From Steromphala cineraria (taxonomy: Eukaryota > Mollusca > Gastropoda > Trochida > Trochidae): 64,000 nt of DNA. The position numbers were made by a program, and so were the translations under genes. Positions 1 through 11,208 of the stretch are shown here, piece by piece. Under the pieces are notes generated by a model. That model made no database searches and had not been told where the DNA came from. It saw only the letters and a program-made list of their open reading frames with translations. Location: assembly GCA_916613615.1 (NCBI GenBank), contig OU744724.1, forward strand, positions 34,979,607-35,043,606. Direction: 5' to 3'. Each line of letters begins with the position of its first letter. The stretch's first letter is position 1.

Positions 1-474
1 GCGATATCTGTTTATTAGTGTATATTAATCATATCCTATCTTACCAAAGTAGGATTGTTAAGAGACAACCTTGCCTGTTTTAATGTTAGTCCAGGTTTGA
101 TTTCAGCAAATAATCCTCTTGTTTCAGTTGTTACTGCTTCTCGCCTTTTGATTACATTTCTTGAATAAACACAGTTTCTATTTCTTGTCGTAAGGAACTT
201 TCAGACAGTTTTGCAAACTCATCAGTGAAGTTGATCAATCAATCAAAACAAGACATTTGCACTGAAAGATGTTATTCAGTTCAGTTTTATTGACTTGAGT
301 CTGAAGTTATATCCTTGTGTTGGCTTATGTAAGTTGAACTCGTACATGTTTTTTTTCGTTCATCCCTTTAAAACCTATTGATGAATATATTATTTTTACA
401 GAAATATTGCATTTTAGTCATTTGTTATAAGTAGTTGTTATCGAAGGACTTTTTTAAGGGCAACTTGAGCCCGT

Positions 475-533
475 GTTGTCATTTCAAATTACTTTGTAAG
501 CGTTGCCAACAGCTATTATTTTGAAATGACAAC
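475..533. repeat. Short hairpin, one arm deleted in copy 2
   Basis: Arms of 14 bp (GTTGTCATTTCAAA at 475-488 and its complement at 520-533) enclose a 31-base loop. In the second duplicon the same locus (about 11683-11710) lacks the 32 bases corresponding to 497-528, so loop and right arm are mostly gone. This is the main length difference between the two copies in the first 6 kb. Confidence 0.8.
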
Positions 534-2766
534 CAGGCGCACATGGAAATTGACCAATGAGAGGCGTTTTCATTTTCGATTCATTCACGGCAGCTTCTTT
601 GATTTACGGAAACTGGCGATCTTTTCCCGTAGTTGGCCAGCGTTTTGTTCAAAGAGAGGTGTGGTGTTTATGCGAGGATCAGTGGTCAAAAGTTAGATGG
701 AATTCGAAAATATGGGCGAGATAATCAGCAAGTTAGAAGTTCGATATATGATTCCTGTGCATAGTTTTGCGATAAAATTTAGTATTAATTGCACCGCACG
801 TTAAAATAATCTATGTGTCCTGTTTTCGATCAGGTTTTAGCGACTGGAGTGACCCCCCTTCTGTATTCTATATAATAGGTAGAGATTACGCTAAAATCTT
901 TATTTCTTGACCGATTTCGTTCAAATTCGATATGTAGGTTTTTCTCAACATATGACAACGATATATGAGTGCAAAAGTCCAGGTTTTGAATATTTCTTGG
1001 TTATATTGTCCACTCCGAGATTCGAACCCCTGTGATTGATTGCATCTGCGGAATTGATCATCAAGAAACTGACTGTTAAGTATCATATACTTGATTATAC
1101 AAAATCAACTGAATTCTATTCTGAATATAGCTCTTATATTTACAAAATCAACCTTTTCAAATTGAATGCCCTGCTATGTTTAATTCTATGTTTATACTAC
1201 CGTTATTACTTTGTTGATTATCCATTTTCTACAACCGCATTTTTCAAAAATGGTTTTATAAATCATAACGGTAAACGAATTTATGGTACTTTTAAATAAA
1301 TCCACTTGGATAGATTCAGAACCATCTTGTGAAGAATTATTGACACCCAGAACTAGAATTGGAAAATTCATTGCTGAAGAGTTATACTTTCATTTCACTT
1401 CATGCTTTTTTTTAGTAATGTGAATACAATAATCGTTTCAATGTTCAGAACATCAATACAATTGTGTCAGATTTTCAAATCCTTTATACATGTTTTCAAT
1501 GTCGGTCCTTCGAAGCACAAATACATTTAAATATACTCAATCAAACTGAAACCTGTCTTATCTCTTACAAATCATAGGCCTCCATGTGAAGATGGAGTGA
1601 ATGGAACTTTGTTCATGATGTTTGAGTTACCACAAGCAGTTTCAATAGAATCGCTCAGTTCATTTACAAAGAAGCGAAATGTTGTTAGCAAAACATATAT
1701 ATTCAAAACAAGGGATCTGGAGTTTAAGCAATAATAAAATCTATAAATGGTTTGAAGTGATGAAGTCTATAGGTCAATATGTTTGGACGTATCAAAGTAA
1801 GACGCTTATGTTTTTCAAATATTACATGCATCTGTACAAGAGAAAGCTTTATGAGAACATATGGAAAATTCTCAATTGCAAAAGTTTTGATATTTTACTT
1901 AAAAACTGTCAATTTGAAAATGTCTTTTGTAACTACAGGATAATCAAAAGAGCTTTTCACAAGCAGTTTCTGAGTATATCAATGACCTTGTAACACTGAA
2001 CCGATAAAACAATTTAGATCACAGAAACTTGTATCATCATCACTCCAGTTATTACAAACTAAGGTGTCTGAATTAAAACAGGTTTTAGTGTTTATGTGTT
2101 GTGATGACAGAAAAGTTAAAACAGCAGGTTCATATTATTCTTTGCCATAGCATGGTTTTCGAATTGCAGTTCTTTATATCATACTCAGGGATTATATCCA
2201 TAGAAGACTGCATACTTTTCATGTGTGGAAAACTACTTGTTCATCATGAACTCATTTCCTTCAGTACTTTGATGTCTTTATTCGTGTTTAAGACTGCCAC
2301 TTTTGAACGATTCAAATAAACCTTGGACTGAGGTCTGTCTTAAGTGTCACCGTTTGCATCTTCTACTAAACGATTGCACCATTTTCTATTGGAGTCTTTG
2401 TACGGAGAGTTGCACAGCGAAAACATGGACAACATGTCAGATCTCAATCCGAAGTGTACTTAACTTGTTCTATGCCCTTTGGGTCAAAATGTTTTAAATA
2501 TTGAAAAAGACCTATGAGCAGATATAAAAATGTTGATTCCTCATTCAATATGTTGATTTCGGATGTAGTTTATGAATATTAGCTGTTTGAATAATTTGAG
2601 ATTATAAGATCATAGATTCATACTTTATACATCAGGTTTATTGACAAATTTAGAACCACCAATCTATCTACTTTGTCCAAAATAACATTTTGATGCTCCT
2701 TTTCCTGAGAAAAGATAACAAACCTGCCTAACCCGAAACATATTTAACCCACAGTCATTGTAAACA

Positions 2767-3198
2767 GTGTATGGCATGTCTTTATTCTGTACTTTTACTT
2801 TAACACTTGTTACTTCGATGTTCTCTAAGATGAATCATTCACAATGGTTATGTGCGACAACCACAATGCCAAGTACTAAAAGCTTATTTAAACTGATTGA
2901 TGACTGGTCGTTTGCTTATCAATATCTAAGATTCGGAAGTAATTTACGAGTTGACATTTGTGCCTTGATATTCAATCCTATAATTGGAAGTAATAAATTG
3001 CGACATATAAATGATTGGACAAATGATGAAGAGGAATACATGGATGACAACTTCTTTATTCATGGTATACAACGTTTTGACACAGGTTCTTGTTCACCTC
3101 TGCTTGAGAATGACACAAGAACCTATGCCGAAACGTTGCATACCATGAATAAAAATGTTGCCATTAGTTTTGATAACATTTCAGCAACTCGATCTTGA
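2767..3198 (+). other. Unrecognised 143-codon ORF, duplicated at 13947-14378
   Basis: This is the longest open frame in the duplicon. It opens at a GTG and its first ATG is at codon 4. The copy at 13947-14378 differs by one residue, which only reflects how recent the duplication is. The N-terminus is mildly hydrophobic and the middle acidic (a DEEE run and nearby aspartates). I recognise no domain. The older homologous segment near 9190 and 19540 keeps only the last few codons, so there is no sign of protein-level conservation. It is probably a chance ORF and is listed because it is the best candidate in the block. Confidence 0.15.
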
Positions 3199-5300
3199 TA
3201 GCGTCAGAACCATTATGTGGGTGCAGTATGTCAATTTCTCAGTGCAACATTCTTCTGGGTGGAACCACATTGCAGCTTCTTCTTAAATGAAGATATCGTG
3301 AAGAAATAATGGTTTGAACCTATCTTCTTTTAAGACGTATATATAAATGTTCACAGTGGTTAGCACTGTCAGCACGTTTTGAAAAGAGCAGTCAATATCT
3401 TCACATCGTATCTCCGTTCTCCTTTGACATGTTTACAGTGGAAGGCACAAATATAGTTTGCACTTTCACGATATGAATCTTTTTCGAATTGGTTCCAAAA
3501 TCTTCAAGAATGTTTGCATTTGAATGGCACAGTTGTGTATGGTGTTTACTTAACAGCTTAAAGGGGTTCAAATGGAAAATGTTTTTATGTATTGCTTCTC
3601 AAAAGATGTAAAGCGAACTTTAAATAAAGTCGCAATGGGACAGAACTTTCATTGACTGCGAAACGTCTCTTAAAAGTTTCTTAACATAATTTTCTGAAAC
3701 AAGAATTATTCGAACGCTTGGCAGTAAAAGTTTAGAAATTTTAAGAGAGATTTATGGTAATTTTTGTTTGCGACTTAAAAAGTCAGAATGACCTTTTGAA
3801 ACTTTTGCACTAATCATTGTCTTGTTTTGATTATACCTATTAAAGGCATCCTAAAGAACTAGTAACAGTGTTGCGATGTATTTTTCGTTTTGAAAATAGG
3901 CCCGAGTGATATTACAAAGTAAGTTCCGTAACATCAAATAATCAAGTCATTCTCCACATGTATGCCATTGATCTTGGTGTAATTTCACACCTAAAAGTTG
4001 CTATTCTTGAAGTCAAGTTTAGAAAATAGGAATGAGAAACTGCCATCTCATTCCTGGAAAATTAGTTGTCCATCGTGATATTATCTCATTACCATTATAT
4101 GTCATATTCTGACTGTATGTCTGCCCTTTTAATACTGACACCTTGAAAAGAACCCAAAGGAACTCAGAAAACCTAAAACACTGAAGACATCCTCCACTCA
4201 AAGTGTCAATCATTATCTATTTGTGCCCATTAGAGGTGACTCCAACATGAAACGTTAGAAGAACTCTGTCAAAGCAGGACAGTTATATAACCTTTTGGTC
4301 AGACATTGCAAATATGGAGTAAAGATAAGAAGTCCTCCTTCAACATATGATTTGAGGAAAGTGTCGTTAAGGGGTTATTTAGAAATAAGAGAAGTTCTGA
4401 GCTGAACAACATATTAAATGGGAAGTAGCACGTTTTGAGGGGAATATAAGGTGATGTCAGGAAAAATGGAAATTAATTGAAAGACAATACATTTAAACTA
4501 AATGGAGCAGTAATAATTCAAATATACAATGTAAAGTTTAGCCATGCGATTCCTTTTTCTTACACCAAATTAGTTAAAGGTGTTCACACAAAATGGCCAC
4601 CAATGGATTTAAGTTGAATCTTCATACTTTGTCCTCTGACTATGGATAATTGGTTTCTGTTATGAGATTTTTGACACTATCAAAATAATATATTTAGCAT
4701 TAACGTACAATTATCAGTGAAAATTTTAAAATACAAAATTATCAAAAAAACGTGCTACTGCCCCTTTAAATAATTGACACGTACATAGCATATGATAAGT
4801 ATATTTTACTACGATGTGGTTAGTTCAGGCTCACGAAATGACCAGAATTATTGAACACTTTGTGTGCTCAAAAGGTATACACAGTCCTTAGACAATGATT
4901 GTTTGAAATGATTCTAGATGGTATAGTATTTTCCTAACACAGGTATTTAAAGAGAATTGACGGTATAAGAGCCATCAGATTCCTTGTTCCATACAATTTA
5001 ATCTTTATGGGAAAAAACAACATATGATTGAGGAAAATGTCATCAAGAGGTCACTTAAAAATAAAAGAATTTCTGAACTGAATGACAGATTAAAAATTGA
5101 CACGTACATAGCATATGAGAAGTATATTCTACAACGATTTGGTTAATTCGGCTCACGGATAAATCCCAAAATTATTGAAAACTTTGTGTGTGCTCAAAAT
5201 GTATACACTGTCCTTAGACAATGATAGTTAGAATTGAGTCTAGATGGTATGATATTTTCGGTCCGGTATGATGTATGTTGAAGTTTTGTATTTGATACCA
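3170..5300. repeat. Older internal repeat shared within the duplicon
   Basis: This segment resembles about 9190-10900, and through the 11.2-kb duplication also 14350-16480 and 19540-22080. Shared landmarks include the run near 3240 (CAGTGCAACATTC, then GGTGGAACCACATTGCAGC) and the run near 4780-4900 (GACACGTACATAGCATATGA). Similarity is clearly lower than between copies 1 and 2, so an older duplication of a ~5-6 kb unit came before the recent 11.2-kb event. Confidence 0.75.
4418..4765 (+). mobile_element. TTAA-MITE, complete copy in duplicon 1
   Basis: A 348-bp non-coding element bounded by inverted ends (consensus AGGGGCAGTAGCACGTTTT, here ATGGGAAGTAGCACG at the left and CGTGCTACTGCCCCT at the right) and flanked on both sides by TTAA (4414-4417 and 4766-4769). 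At least five further copies in this window share the interior, for example the block around GCCATGCGATTCCTTTTTCT. TTAA flanks suggest piggyBac-type mobilisation, but because the ends are palindromic with the flank a 3-bp TTA/TAA site (PIF/Harbinger type) cannot be excluded. No transposase is present. Confidence 0.9.
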
Positions 5301-5890
5301 CAGGAAGTAACAGAATCCTTGTTCCATACAATTTAATCTTTATGGAAAATAACTCCATGTTGCTGATGAAGATGTCTCATAATCTTAAGGAATACAGATA
5401 TACCCTTAAAGGAATGAAAATTGAAGCAATTAAAGTCAGATAGACCAATAAAGTTATTTCAGTTTAATTTTAAAATATAGGACAGACAATACTGTAACAC
5501 AGTTTACATTTTCAGTACATAAAAAGAAAACAGTGTTTATGGTTTACAGAAACTGTTTTGTTCATATTAGTGTTCAGCTTTCCTTCCTTTTCCTCGAATT
5601 ACGTACACGTAAAGCCCACAGCAGGTATTCAAAGAGAATTAACGGTTCCCTTGTTCCTTTCATTTTAACTTCTATGGAAAATAACATTATGTTGCTGATG
5701 AAGATGTTCAATAATCTTAAGGAACACAGATATAAATCTAAATGAATAAAAATTGACGCAATTAAAAGAAGAAAGACGAATAAAGTTATTTCAGCATAAT
5801 ATTTCGAATATAGGACACAGTTTTTCGGTTCATAAAATGAAGACAGGATTCATATTTTACAGAAACTGTTTTGTTCGGTTTAGGGCTTAA
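4786..5890. repeat. Local tandem repeat of about 310-330 bp, three degenerate units
   Basis: GACACGTACATAGCATATGA recurs at about 4786 and 5098 with similar downstream sequence. The CTTGTTCC..TTTATGGAAAATAAC..GTTGCTGATGAAGATGT block recurs at about 5321 and 5650, with a partial form near 4982. Unit spacing is about 310-330 bp. The array is copied at about 15966-17070 by the large duplication. The ORF at 5533-5745 lies inside it and has no recognisable product. Confidence 0.7.
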
Positions 5891-6098
5891 TTGTCCTTCC
5901 CTTTTCTCGAATTACGTACATTTAAAGCCATTTAAACAGATTCAATTTTGAACATCCCCCATACCTGTCCGACCAAATGACAATCTTTCCGTAAAATCGA
6001 GAAGAGATTACACTCATCCTTGAACAACAAAAGGCCTCTAGTCATGAGCAGTCAATGACTGTCTTCCTCACAAATATCCATTTACAATGATGTTTTAA

Positions 6099-6172
6099 AA
6101 GGGAAGGAGCACGTTTTTTGTTAATTTTATATTTTAAGATTTTCACTGATAATTGTACAAAATTTGATATTT
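6099..6172 (-). mobile_element. TTAA-MITE end fragment
   Basis: AAGGGAAGGAGCACGTTTTTT, followed by a run matching the reverse complement of the right end of the TTAA-MITE family (CACTGATAATTGTAC), after a TTAA at 6095-6098. Only about 75 bp survive. The duplicated fragment is at about 17279-17352. Confidence 0.6.
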
Positions 6173-6175
6173 GTT

Positions 6176-7535
6176 ATTCAGTTCAGTTTGATTGACTTGA
6201 GTCTGAAGTAATATCCTTCTGTTGGCGTATGCAGTTGAATTCGTTCATTGTTATATATGTTCATCCAATTGCCTATTTAAACTTAATCCCTGAAAAGTGA
6301 CATCGAGTGATGTCTGCGTATTACCTAAGACTGGTACTAAATATGAAGACATTGGGTGCAGCAGTTCACGAGATATGGCGCTGACCTAAACAGGACGGAC
6401 GTTGAAACATACAGACGTGGGGAACTATCACGGCCGTGTTCCAGTAAAGCTGCAACTGAAACATCTCTTCAAACGGGTTTCATCTCATTGTCCTGCTAAT
6501 GGTTATTACCGTCGTCTTCTAGTTTATCTTTGATCTGTTTTTACTGCAGCATTACTGGGACTTCATGAAGACAGACATTGAAAATTTTGTTTGAGCAGAC
6601 AACAAAGAAATGTCAAGATGCATTGATTGCATTTTGAGGAATTACTCCTAGAGCTCTACTAACCTATTCAACAACAAAACTGATTGTTTTGTATAAAACC
6701 TTAAATTATGACATTGCCTACTTTAAATCAACTTACTTGCTTTCTGTTCATAGTATAATAGACAATTATTTAATTAGGGAAATTACCATTCCTTCTGTGG
6801 TAAGGTGTTTGGGGCCATTTCTGTTTTAGATAAGTATTTAAATATTATCCTTCAGGTGTAAATTGTATATTTGTTTATAACGTTTCCTTTAAATAGCATT
6901 TGTCATCTTCGAATTCTTGGTCGAAAATACACTCATGGCAAGCTAGTCCATTACATGTGTTACAGGACAATGAAAATGAGTCTTATGCCCTAAAATGTAT
7001 AAGTAAATCAATCTTGTAAATATTTATTTAATGACTCATCGGATACACGTTGATATCTCGAATTTCTTGTTGATATATCTAAGGATGAACATTGCGAGAA
7101 GTAGAGTAGCAATTTGCAGGTTCAAAATTTATTCATCTTTTGGTCTCTCTATCAAATGACTTATTTCTGGTGGGGGCTATAGTAATAATTATTATGCAAA
7201 GGGTGTATTTTTTTAATGAGAACCAAGAAGCAAAAGAGGTATTTTTTAACAGTAAAAGACCGTCAATAAACATTAAAGGATTTTGAAAATCATGCTCATT
7301 TATATTTTGTGCTCGCATGCTCTAATGCCTTTCTTTTGGTAGTGTTTGTACTCTTTCCTCCAGTGTTATAAATTAATAACGCTGTAACTTAAATTTCAAA
7401 TCGAAACATTGCTTTCCAACTTGTGTTACTTCATTTCTGTAATATCCAAGATCTTTTATTATTAATGAAGACATGAATTGTGATGTAACGGAAAATGTCT
7501 CGATCTTGCCAGAAGAAGCAGTGAAATGTTCATAT
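6176..7535. repeat. Non-coding duplicon segment with landmark motifs found elsewhere
   Basis: No gene recognised. It contains the TTATTCAGTTCAGTTT landmark (also at 272, 11482, 17356, 22530 and in weak form near 25531 and 31852) and the CTTCAAACGGGTTTCATCTC landmark (near 6473, 17653, 24491 and weakly 35950). From about 6580 on, divergence from copy 2 jumps, with four substitutions in the first 50 bases. Confidence 0.65.
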
Positions 7536-7539
7536 TGTC

Positions 7540-7804
7540 CAGTCTAAGTAAACCTAGCCTCAATATTATCCGTTTCACTTCTATAGTGAGTCCAGCAAAG
7601 CCTAGTAGAGGGTCGCGTCAGCCGACCTTTCTGCGACCTATGACTCTCCAACGTTGTACGTGCGAAGGCAGACTATTGTGGCTTGGTAAGAAAAGTTCTG
7701 ATTGGTCAATTCGATACGTGGGCTGATGCGACCCTCTACTAGGCCTTTCTCGACTCAGTATAGGAGTGAAACGAATAATATTGAGGCTAGGTTTATTTAG
7801 ACTG
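7540..7804. mobile_element. Foldback element with CAGTCTAA ends, complete
   Basis: A 265-bp element with long inverted repeats. The outer ~55 bp (CAGTCTAAGTAAACCTAGCC at left, its near-complement at right) and an inner pair around TAGTAGAGGGTCGC/GCGACCCTCTACTA make most of it one hairpin. It is absent at the matching site of duplicon 2 (about 18717), so it inserted after the duplication or was lost there. Flanks ATATTGTC and ATATGGCC could be a decayed 8-bp target duplication with one extra base, which would fit a hAT-type element, but I do not treat this as settled. It has no coding capacity; the short ORFs across it are by-products of the hairpin. A second, truncated copy is at 58471. Confidence 0.88.
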
Positions 7805-7993
7805 AATATGGCCATAATTAATGACTAGTTTTGTGCCTAAAGATATCAAGAACAGTTAGAGTACCAATTCTTGTTTAAAACCCATGTACTTACTTCATTA
7901 TATCAAAACTTGGTACAAACTAGTACATATATATAGGCTTATATATAAATGACAATTGGACATGACACAGCAGAAAGTATGTCTGCTTGTATT

Positions 7994-8266
7994 GACCCTC
8001 TGTAGCTGAGTTGGCAGAATCGCTGCTCTGAAACCATCTTCCTACGCAGAGCCTAAAAGACCAGTTTCCAAACTGTCAGTTTTATGCCTTGCTGCATAGC
8101 CTTGAGTTTTCTGTGCTTGCTCTCTAGTCTGTAGGGGCACTATAGCAGCACAGAAAAGTAGAGTCTCTGCAGCAAGGCATAAAATGACAGTTCGGAAACT
8201 GGCCTTTTAGGCTCTGCGTAGGAAGATGCTCTGAAACATAAAGTTCCCAGGTTCGATTGCCATCAT
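7994..8266 (+). pseudogene. tRNA-like sequence split by an insertion
   Basis: A box-like TAGCTGAGTTGG (from about 8003) is followed, after removal of the 8035-8228 insertion, by a B box-like GGTTCGATTGC. Uninterrupted, it matches 18893-18960 in duplicon 2. The acceptor ends do not pair, so this is a tRNA-derived (SINE-head-like) sequence rather than a working tRNA. Confidence 0.65.
8035..8228. mobile_element. 194-bp inverted-repeat element with perfect 9-bp target duplication
   Basis: Inverted repeats of about 65 bp start CATCTTCCTACGCAGAGCC, with few mismatches to the complement of the right end. Direct repeats CTCTGAAAC lie at 8026-8034 and 8229-8237. The matching site in duplicon 2 has CTCTGAAAC once (18925-18933), which proves the insertion and its boundaries. 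A 9-bp duplication and long inverted repeats fit a Mutator-like (MULE) non-autonomous element. No coding capacity. Confidence 0.92.
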
Positions 8267-8332
8267 TGAGTCTGTTTATTTACCAAAGTTGAAGATCATT
8301 TCACCTGACTAAGTGTAGATGTATTAGAAAAG

Positions 8333-8862
8333 TAGAGGTGTATCGGTCAATACACCTAGAGTAAGAACAAAGAATGAAGAGGTGTATGGATCAAAACAAA
8401 TGCAGGTAAAACAAAGAATGAAGAGGTGTATCGATCAAAACACCTACAGGTAGAACAAAGAATGAAGAGGTGTATCGATCAAAACACCTACAGGTAGAAC
8501 AAAGAATGAAGAGGTGTATCGATCAAAACCGATGCAGGTAAAACAAAGAATGAAGAGGTGTATCGATCAAAACACCTACAGGTAGAACAAAGGATGAAGA
8601 GGTGTATCGATCAAAACAGATGCAGGTAAAACAAAGAATGAAGAGGTGTATTGATCAAAACACCTACAGGTAGAACAAAGAATGAAGAGGTGTATCGATC
8701 AAAACACATACAGGTAGAACAAAGAATGAAGAGGTGCATCGATCAAAACACCTACAGGTAGAACAAAGAATGAAGAGGTGCATCGATCAAAACACCTACA
8801 GGTAGAACAAAGAATGAAGAGGTGTATCGATCAAAACACCTACAGGTAGAACAAATGAAACG
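8333..8862. repeat. 44-bp minisatellite, about 12 units
   Basis: Tandem units of 44 bp built on GAGGTGTATCGATCAAAACA..CCTACAGGTAGAACAAAGAATGAA. Two unit types alternate irregularly (CACCTACAGGTAG and CAGATGCAGGTAA versions), which suggests expansion by unequal exchange of blocks. The allele in duplicon 2 (19031-19201) has about four units. Confidence 0.95.
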
Positions 8863-11208
8863 AAAGCAACGAGACCGGAAGTGGGATATAAAAGTCAGAT
8901 ATACCAACTCTAGAAATTAGTTAAGGATCAAACCATGTCGGACATATTTCTTTACATAGTAAGATACAAATAAATGCAGATGTCACTTTGCAATTGGTTT
9001 CACATAACATGTCGACAAAATACTGTGAACACAGCATATGTGATTTTAAACACAACTTGTGTGACAGTCTCAGGGGCAGTCAACAACTCAAGCCAAAAAC
9101 AAGCCACCATGAAACTGTATACATCGCATTGTTGTCAGATAACTGTGAGTTTGATATGTCCTTTCACCTTCATATTTCGTTTTGGAAAGATTTCAGCCAC
9201 GCGATCTTGATAGCAGCAGAAGCATTGTGTTGCTGCAAAATGTTGCACAGAGAAGTGTTTCACACTTTAGATACATCCATTTCTCAGTGCAACATTCCTC
9301 GGGGTGGAACCACATTGCAGCTTCTCCTTATATGGAGATGTCATGAAGAAATATTAGTTTGACCCTATCTTCATTTGAGTAGTATATAGAAATGTTCACA
9401 GTGATTACCACTGTCAGCACATTGTGAAAAGAGCAGTCAATATCTTCACATCATGTTTGTACACTGTCTGACCTGGAGGCACAAATACAGTTTGCAACTC
9501 TTAATCAAGATTGCGATCTGACAGGTTTTGTCCCATTGCTTTCACCATAAATCTCTTTCGAACTGGATCCAAAAGCTTCGAGGATGTTTGCACTTGAATG
9601 GCACAGTTGTGTATGGTGTTTTCTATACACTTAGACGGGTTCAAATGAAAAATGTTTTTTTGTGTATTGCTTCTCAAAAGATGTAAAGCAAACTTTAAAT
9701 AAAGTCGCAATGGGACAGAACTTTCATTGACCGTGAAACGACTTTTAAGAGTTTCTCAACATAATTTTCTGAAACAAGAATTATCCGAACGCTTGACATA
9801 AGAGCTTAGAAATTTTAAGAGAGATTTATCGTATTTTTGTTTGCGACTTAAAAAGTCAGAATGATCTTTTAAAATTTTGCACTAATCAATATCTTGTTTT
9901 GATTATACCTATTAAAGGCATTCTAAAGAACTAGTATCAGTGTTGCGATGTAACTTTCGTTTTGAAAATAGTTATATTACAAAGTAAGTAACGGTTACAT
10001 CAAATAATCAAGTCATTCTCCAGATGTTTGCCATTGATCTTGTAATCTTGATCTGTGTAATTTCATACCTAAATGTTGCTATTCTTGAAGTCAAGTTAAG
10101 AAAATAGAAATGAGAAACTGCCATCTCATTCCTAGTTGTCCATCTTGATATTATCTCATTACCATTTTATGTCATTTTCTGGCTGTCTGTCTGCTCTTTT
10201 AATACTGACACCTTGAAAAGAACCCAGAGGAACTCAGAAACTTAAAACTAAAAACACTGAAGACATCCTCCACTCGAAGTGTCAATCATTATCTATTTGT
10301 GCCCATTAGAGGAGACTCCAACATGAAACGTTAGAAGAACCCTGTCAATGCAGGACAGTTATATAACCTTTTGGTCAGACATTGCAAATATGGAGAAAGC
10401 AACAAACAACTCAACTTAATATAAGTATTCCTCCTTCAACATATGATTGAGGAAAATGTTATTAAGAGGGACTTAAAAATAAAAGAATTTCTGAACTGAA
10501 CGACAGATTAAAAATTGACACGCACATAGCATATGAGAAGTATATTCTACAACGATTTGGTTAGTTCAAGCTCACGAAATGACCCAAAATTATTTAAAAG
10601 TTTTTGTGTTCTCAAAAGGTATACACAGTCCTTAGACAAAAGAAGTTAGAGTCGAGTCTAGAAGGTATGATATTTTCTGTCAGGTATAATTGAAGTTGTA
10701 GTTGTTTACTTGATACCACAGGTATTCAGAGATAATTAACAGTATTTGAACCATCAGTTTCCTTATTCCATACATTTTATTCTTTATGGAAAATAACCCC
10801 CTGTTGCTGATGAAGATGTCTTATAATCTTAAGGAACACAGATATACCCTTAAATAAACAAGGAATGAAATTTGACACAATTTAAAGCAGAAAGACCATT
10901 CACAAATATCCATTTACATTGATTATTTAAAATATACCTTTTACTATAAAAAATATATCAAACTATATTATTTCATAATAAATGGGTCCTGGTGCAAATG
11001 GGAAACGCCAGGGGTAGCCATGAAGAAACCATAGATTTGAATTGGTCTTATTGAAACAGGGGTTGAATCAACATTTAATAACTAGATATACCTCCTTTGG
11101 GAGATAATGGTTTTGTTTAGGACATTACTTTTTGCTATTGATATCATAGTCTTCACTAATTGTGGATTGTTGATAATTCTAAATAAATTTGTTTCGTGAC
11201 TTGCAATG
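8863..11208. repeat. Duplicon 1 distal part, non-coding
   Basis: Homologous to about 19202-22248 but with many substitutions and indels, and also to the proximal part of its own unit (about 3170-5300). Frames of ORFs such as 8988-9362 are not preserved between copies (compare 19336-19695). No gene recognised. Confidence 0.7.

Larger units (their letters stand above)
1..11208. repeat. Tandem duplicon, copy 1 (period about 11.2 kb)
   Basis: The whole block recurs directly at 11209-22248 and its beginning again at 22249, so the window opens inside a tandem array that may continue to the left. Offset between copies 1 and 2 is 11208 bp at the start and 11180 bp after about position 530, the change being a 32-bp deletion in copy 2 and a 4-bp gain in an ATCA run. 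By eye the first ~6.5 kb shows about 15 substitutions, the next ~0.95 kb about 14, and 7.5-11.2 kb differs strongly with many indels. Short ORFs in it (for example 1036-1299, 1679-1993, 2767-3198) match no family I know. In the diverged part, related ORFs change frame between copies (8988-9362 against 19336-19695), which argues that it does not code. Confidence 0.93.

Noticed and set aside
1010..1075. Minus-strand tRNA because of GGTTCGAATCTCGG
   Set aside because: Only a B box-like string is present; no A box at the right distance and no pairing arms.
1540..1725. Possible exon (frame containing NHRPPCEDGVNGTLF) after a splice-acceptor-like TTACAAATCATAG
   Set aside because: Its composition looks coding-like, but there is no family match, no donor I could defend and no diverged homologue to test; the copy in duplicon 2 is too recent to help.
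7526..7815. Overlapping sense and antisense ORFs sharing SLNIIRFT
   Set aside because: They are the two arms of the CAGTCTAA foldback read in opposite directions.
8333..8862. CRISPR array
   Set aside because: Units are contiguous 44-bp repeats without unique spacers, in animal DNA; it is a minisatellite.
8988..9362. 124-codon ORF as a small cysteine-containing protein gene
   Set aside because: The homologous stretch in duplicon 2 (19336-19695) starts the same but changes frame through indels after about 45 codons, which is not how a conserved protein behaves.
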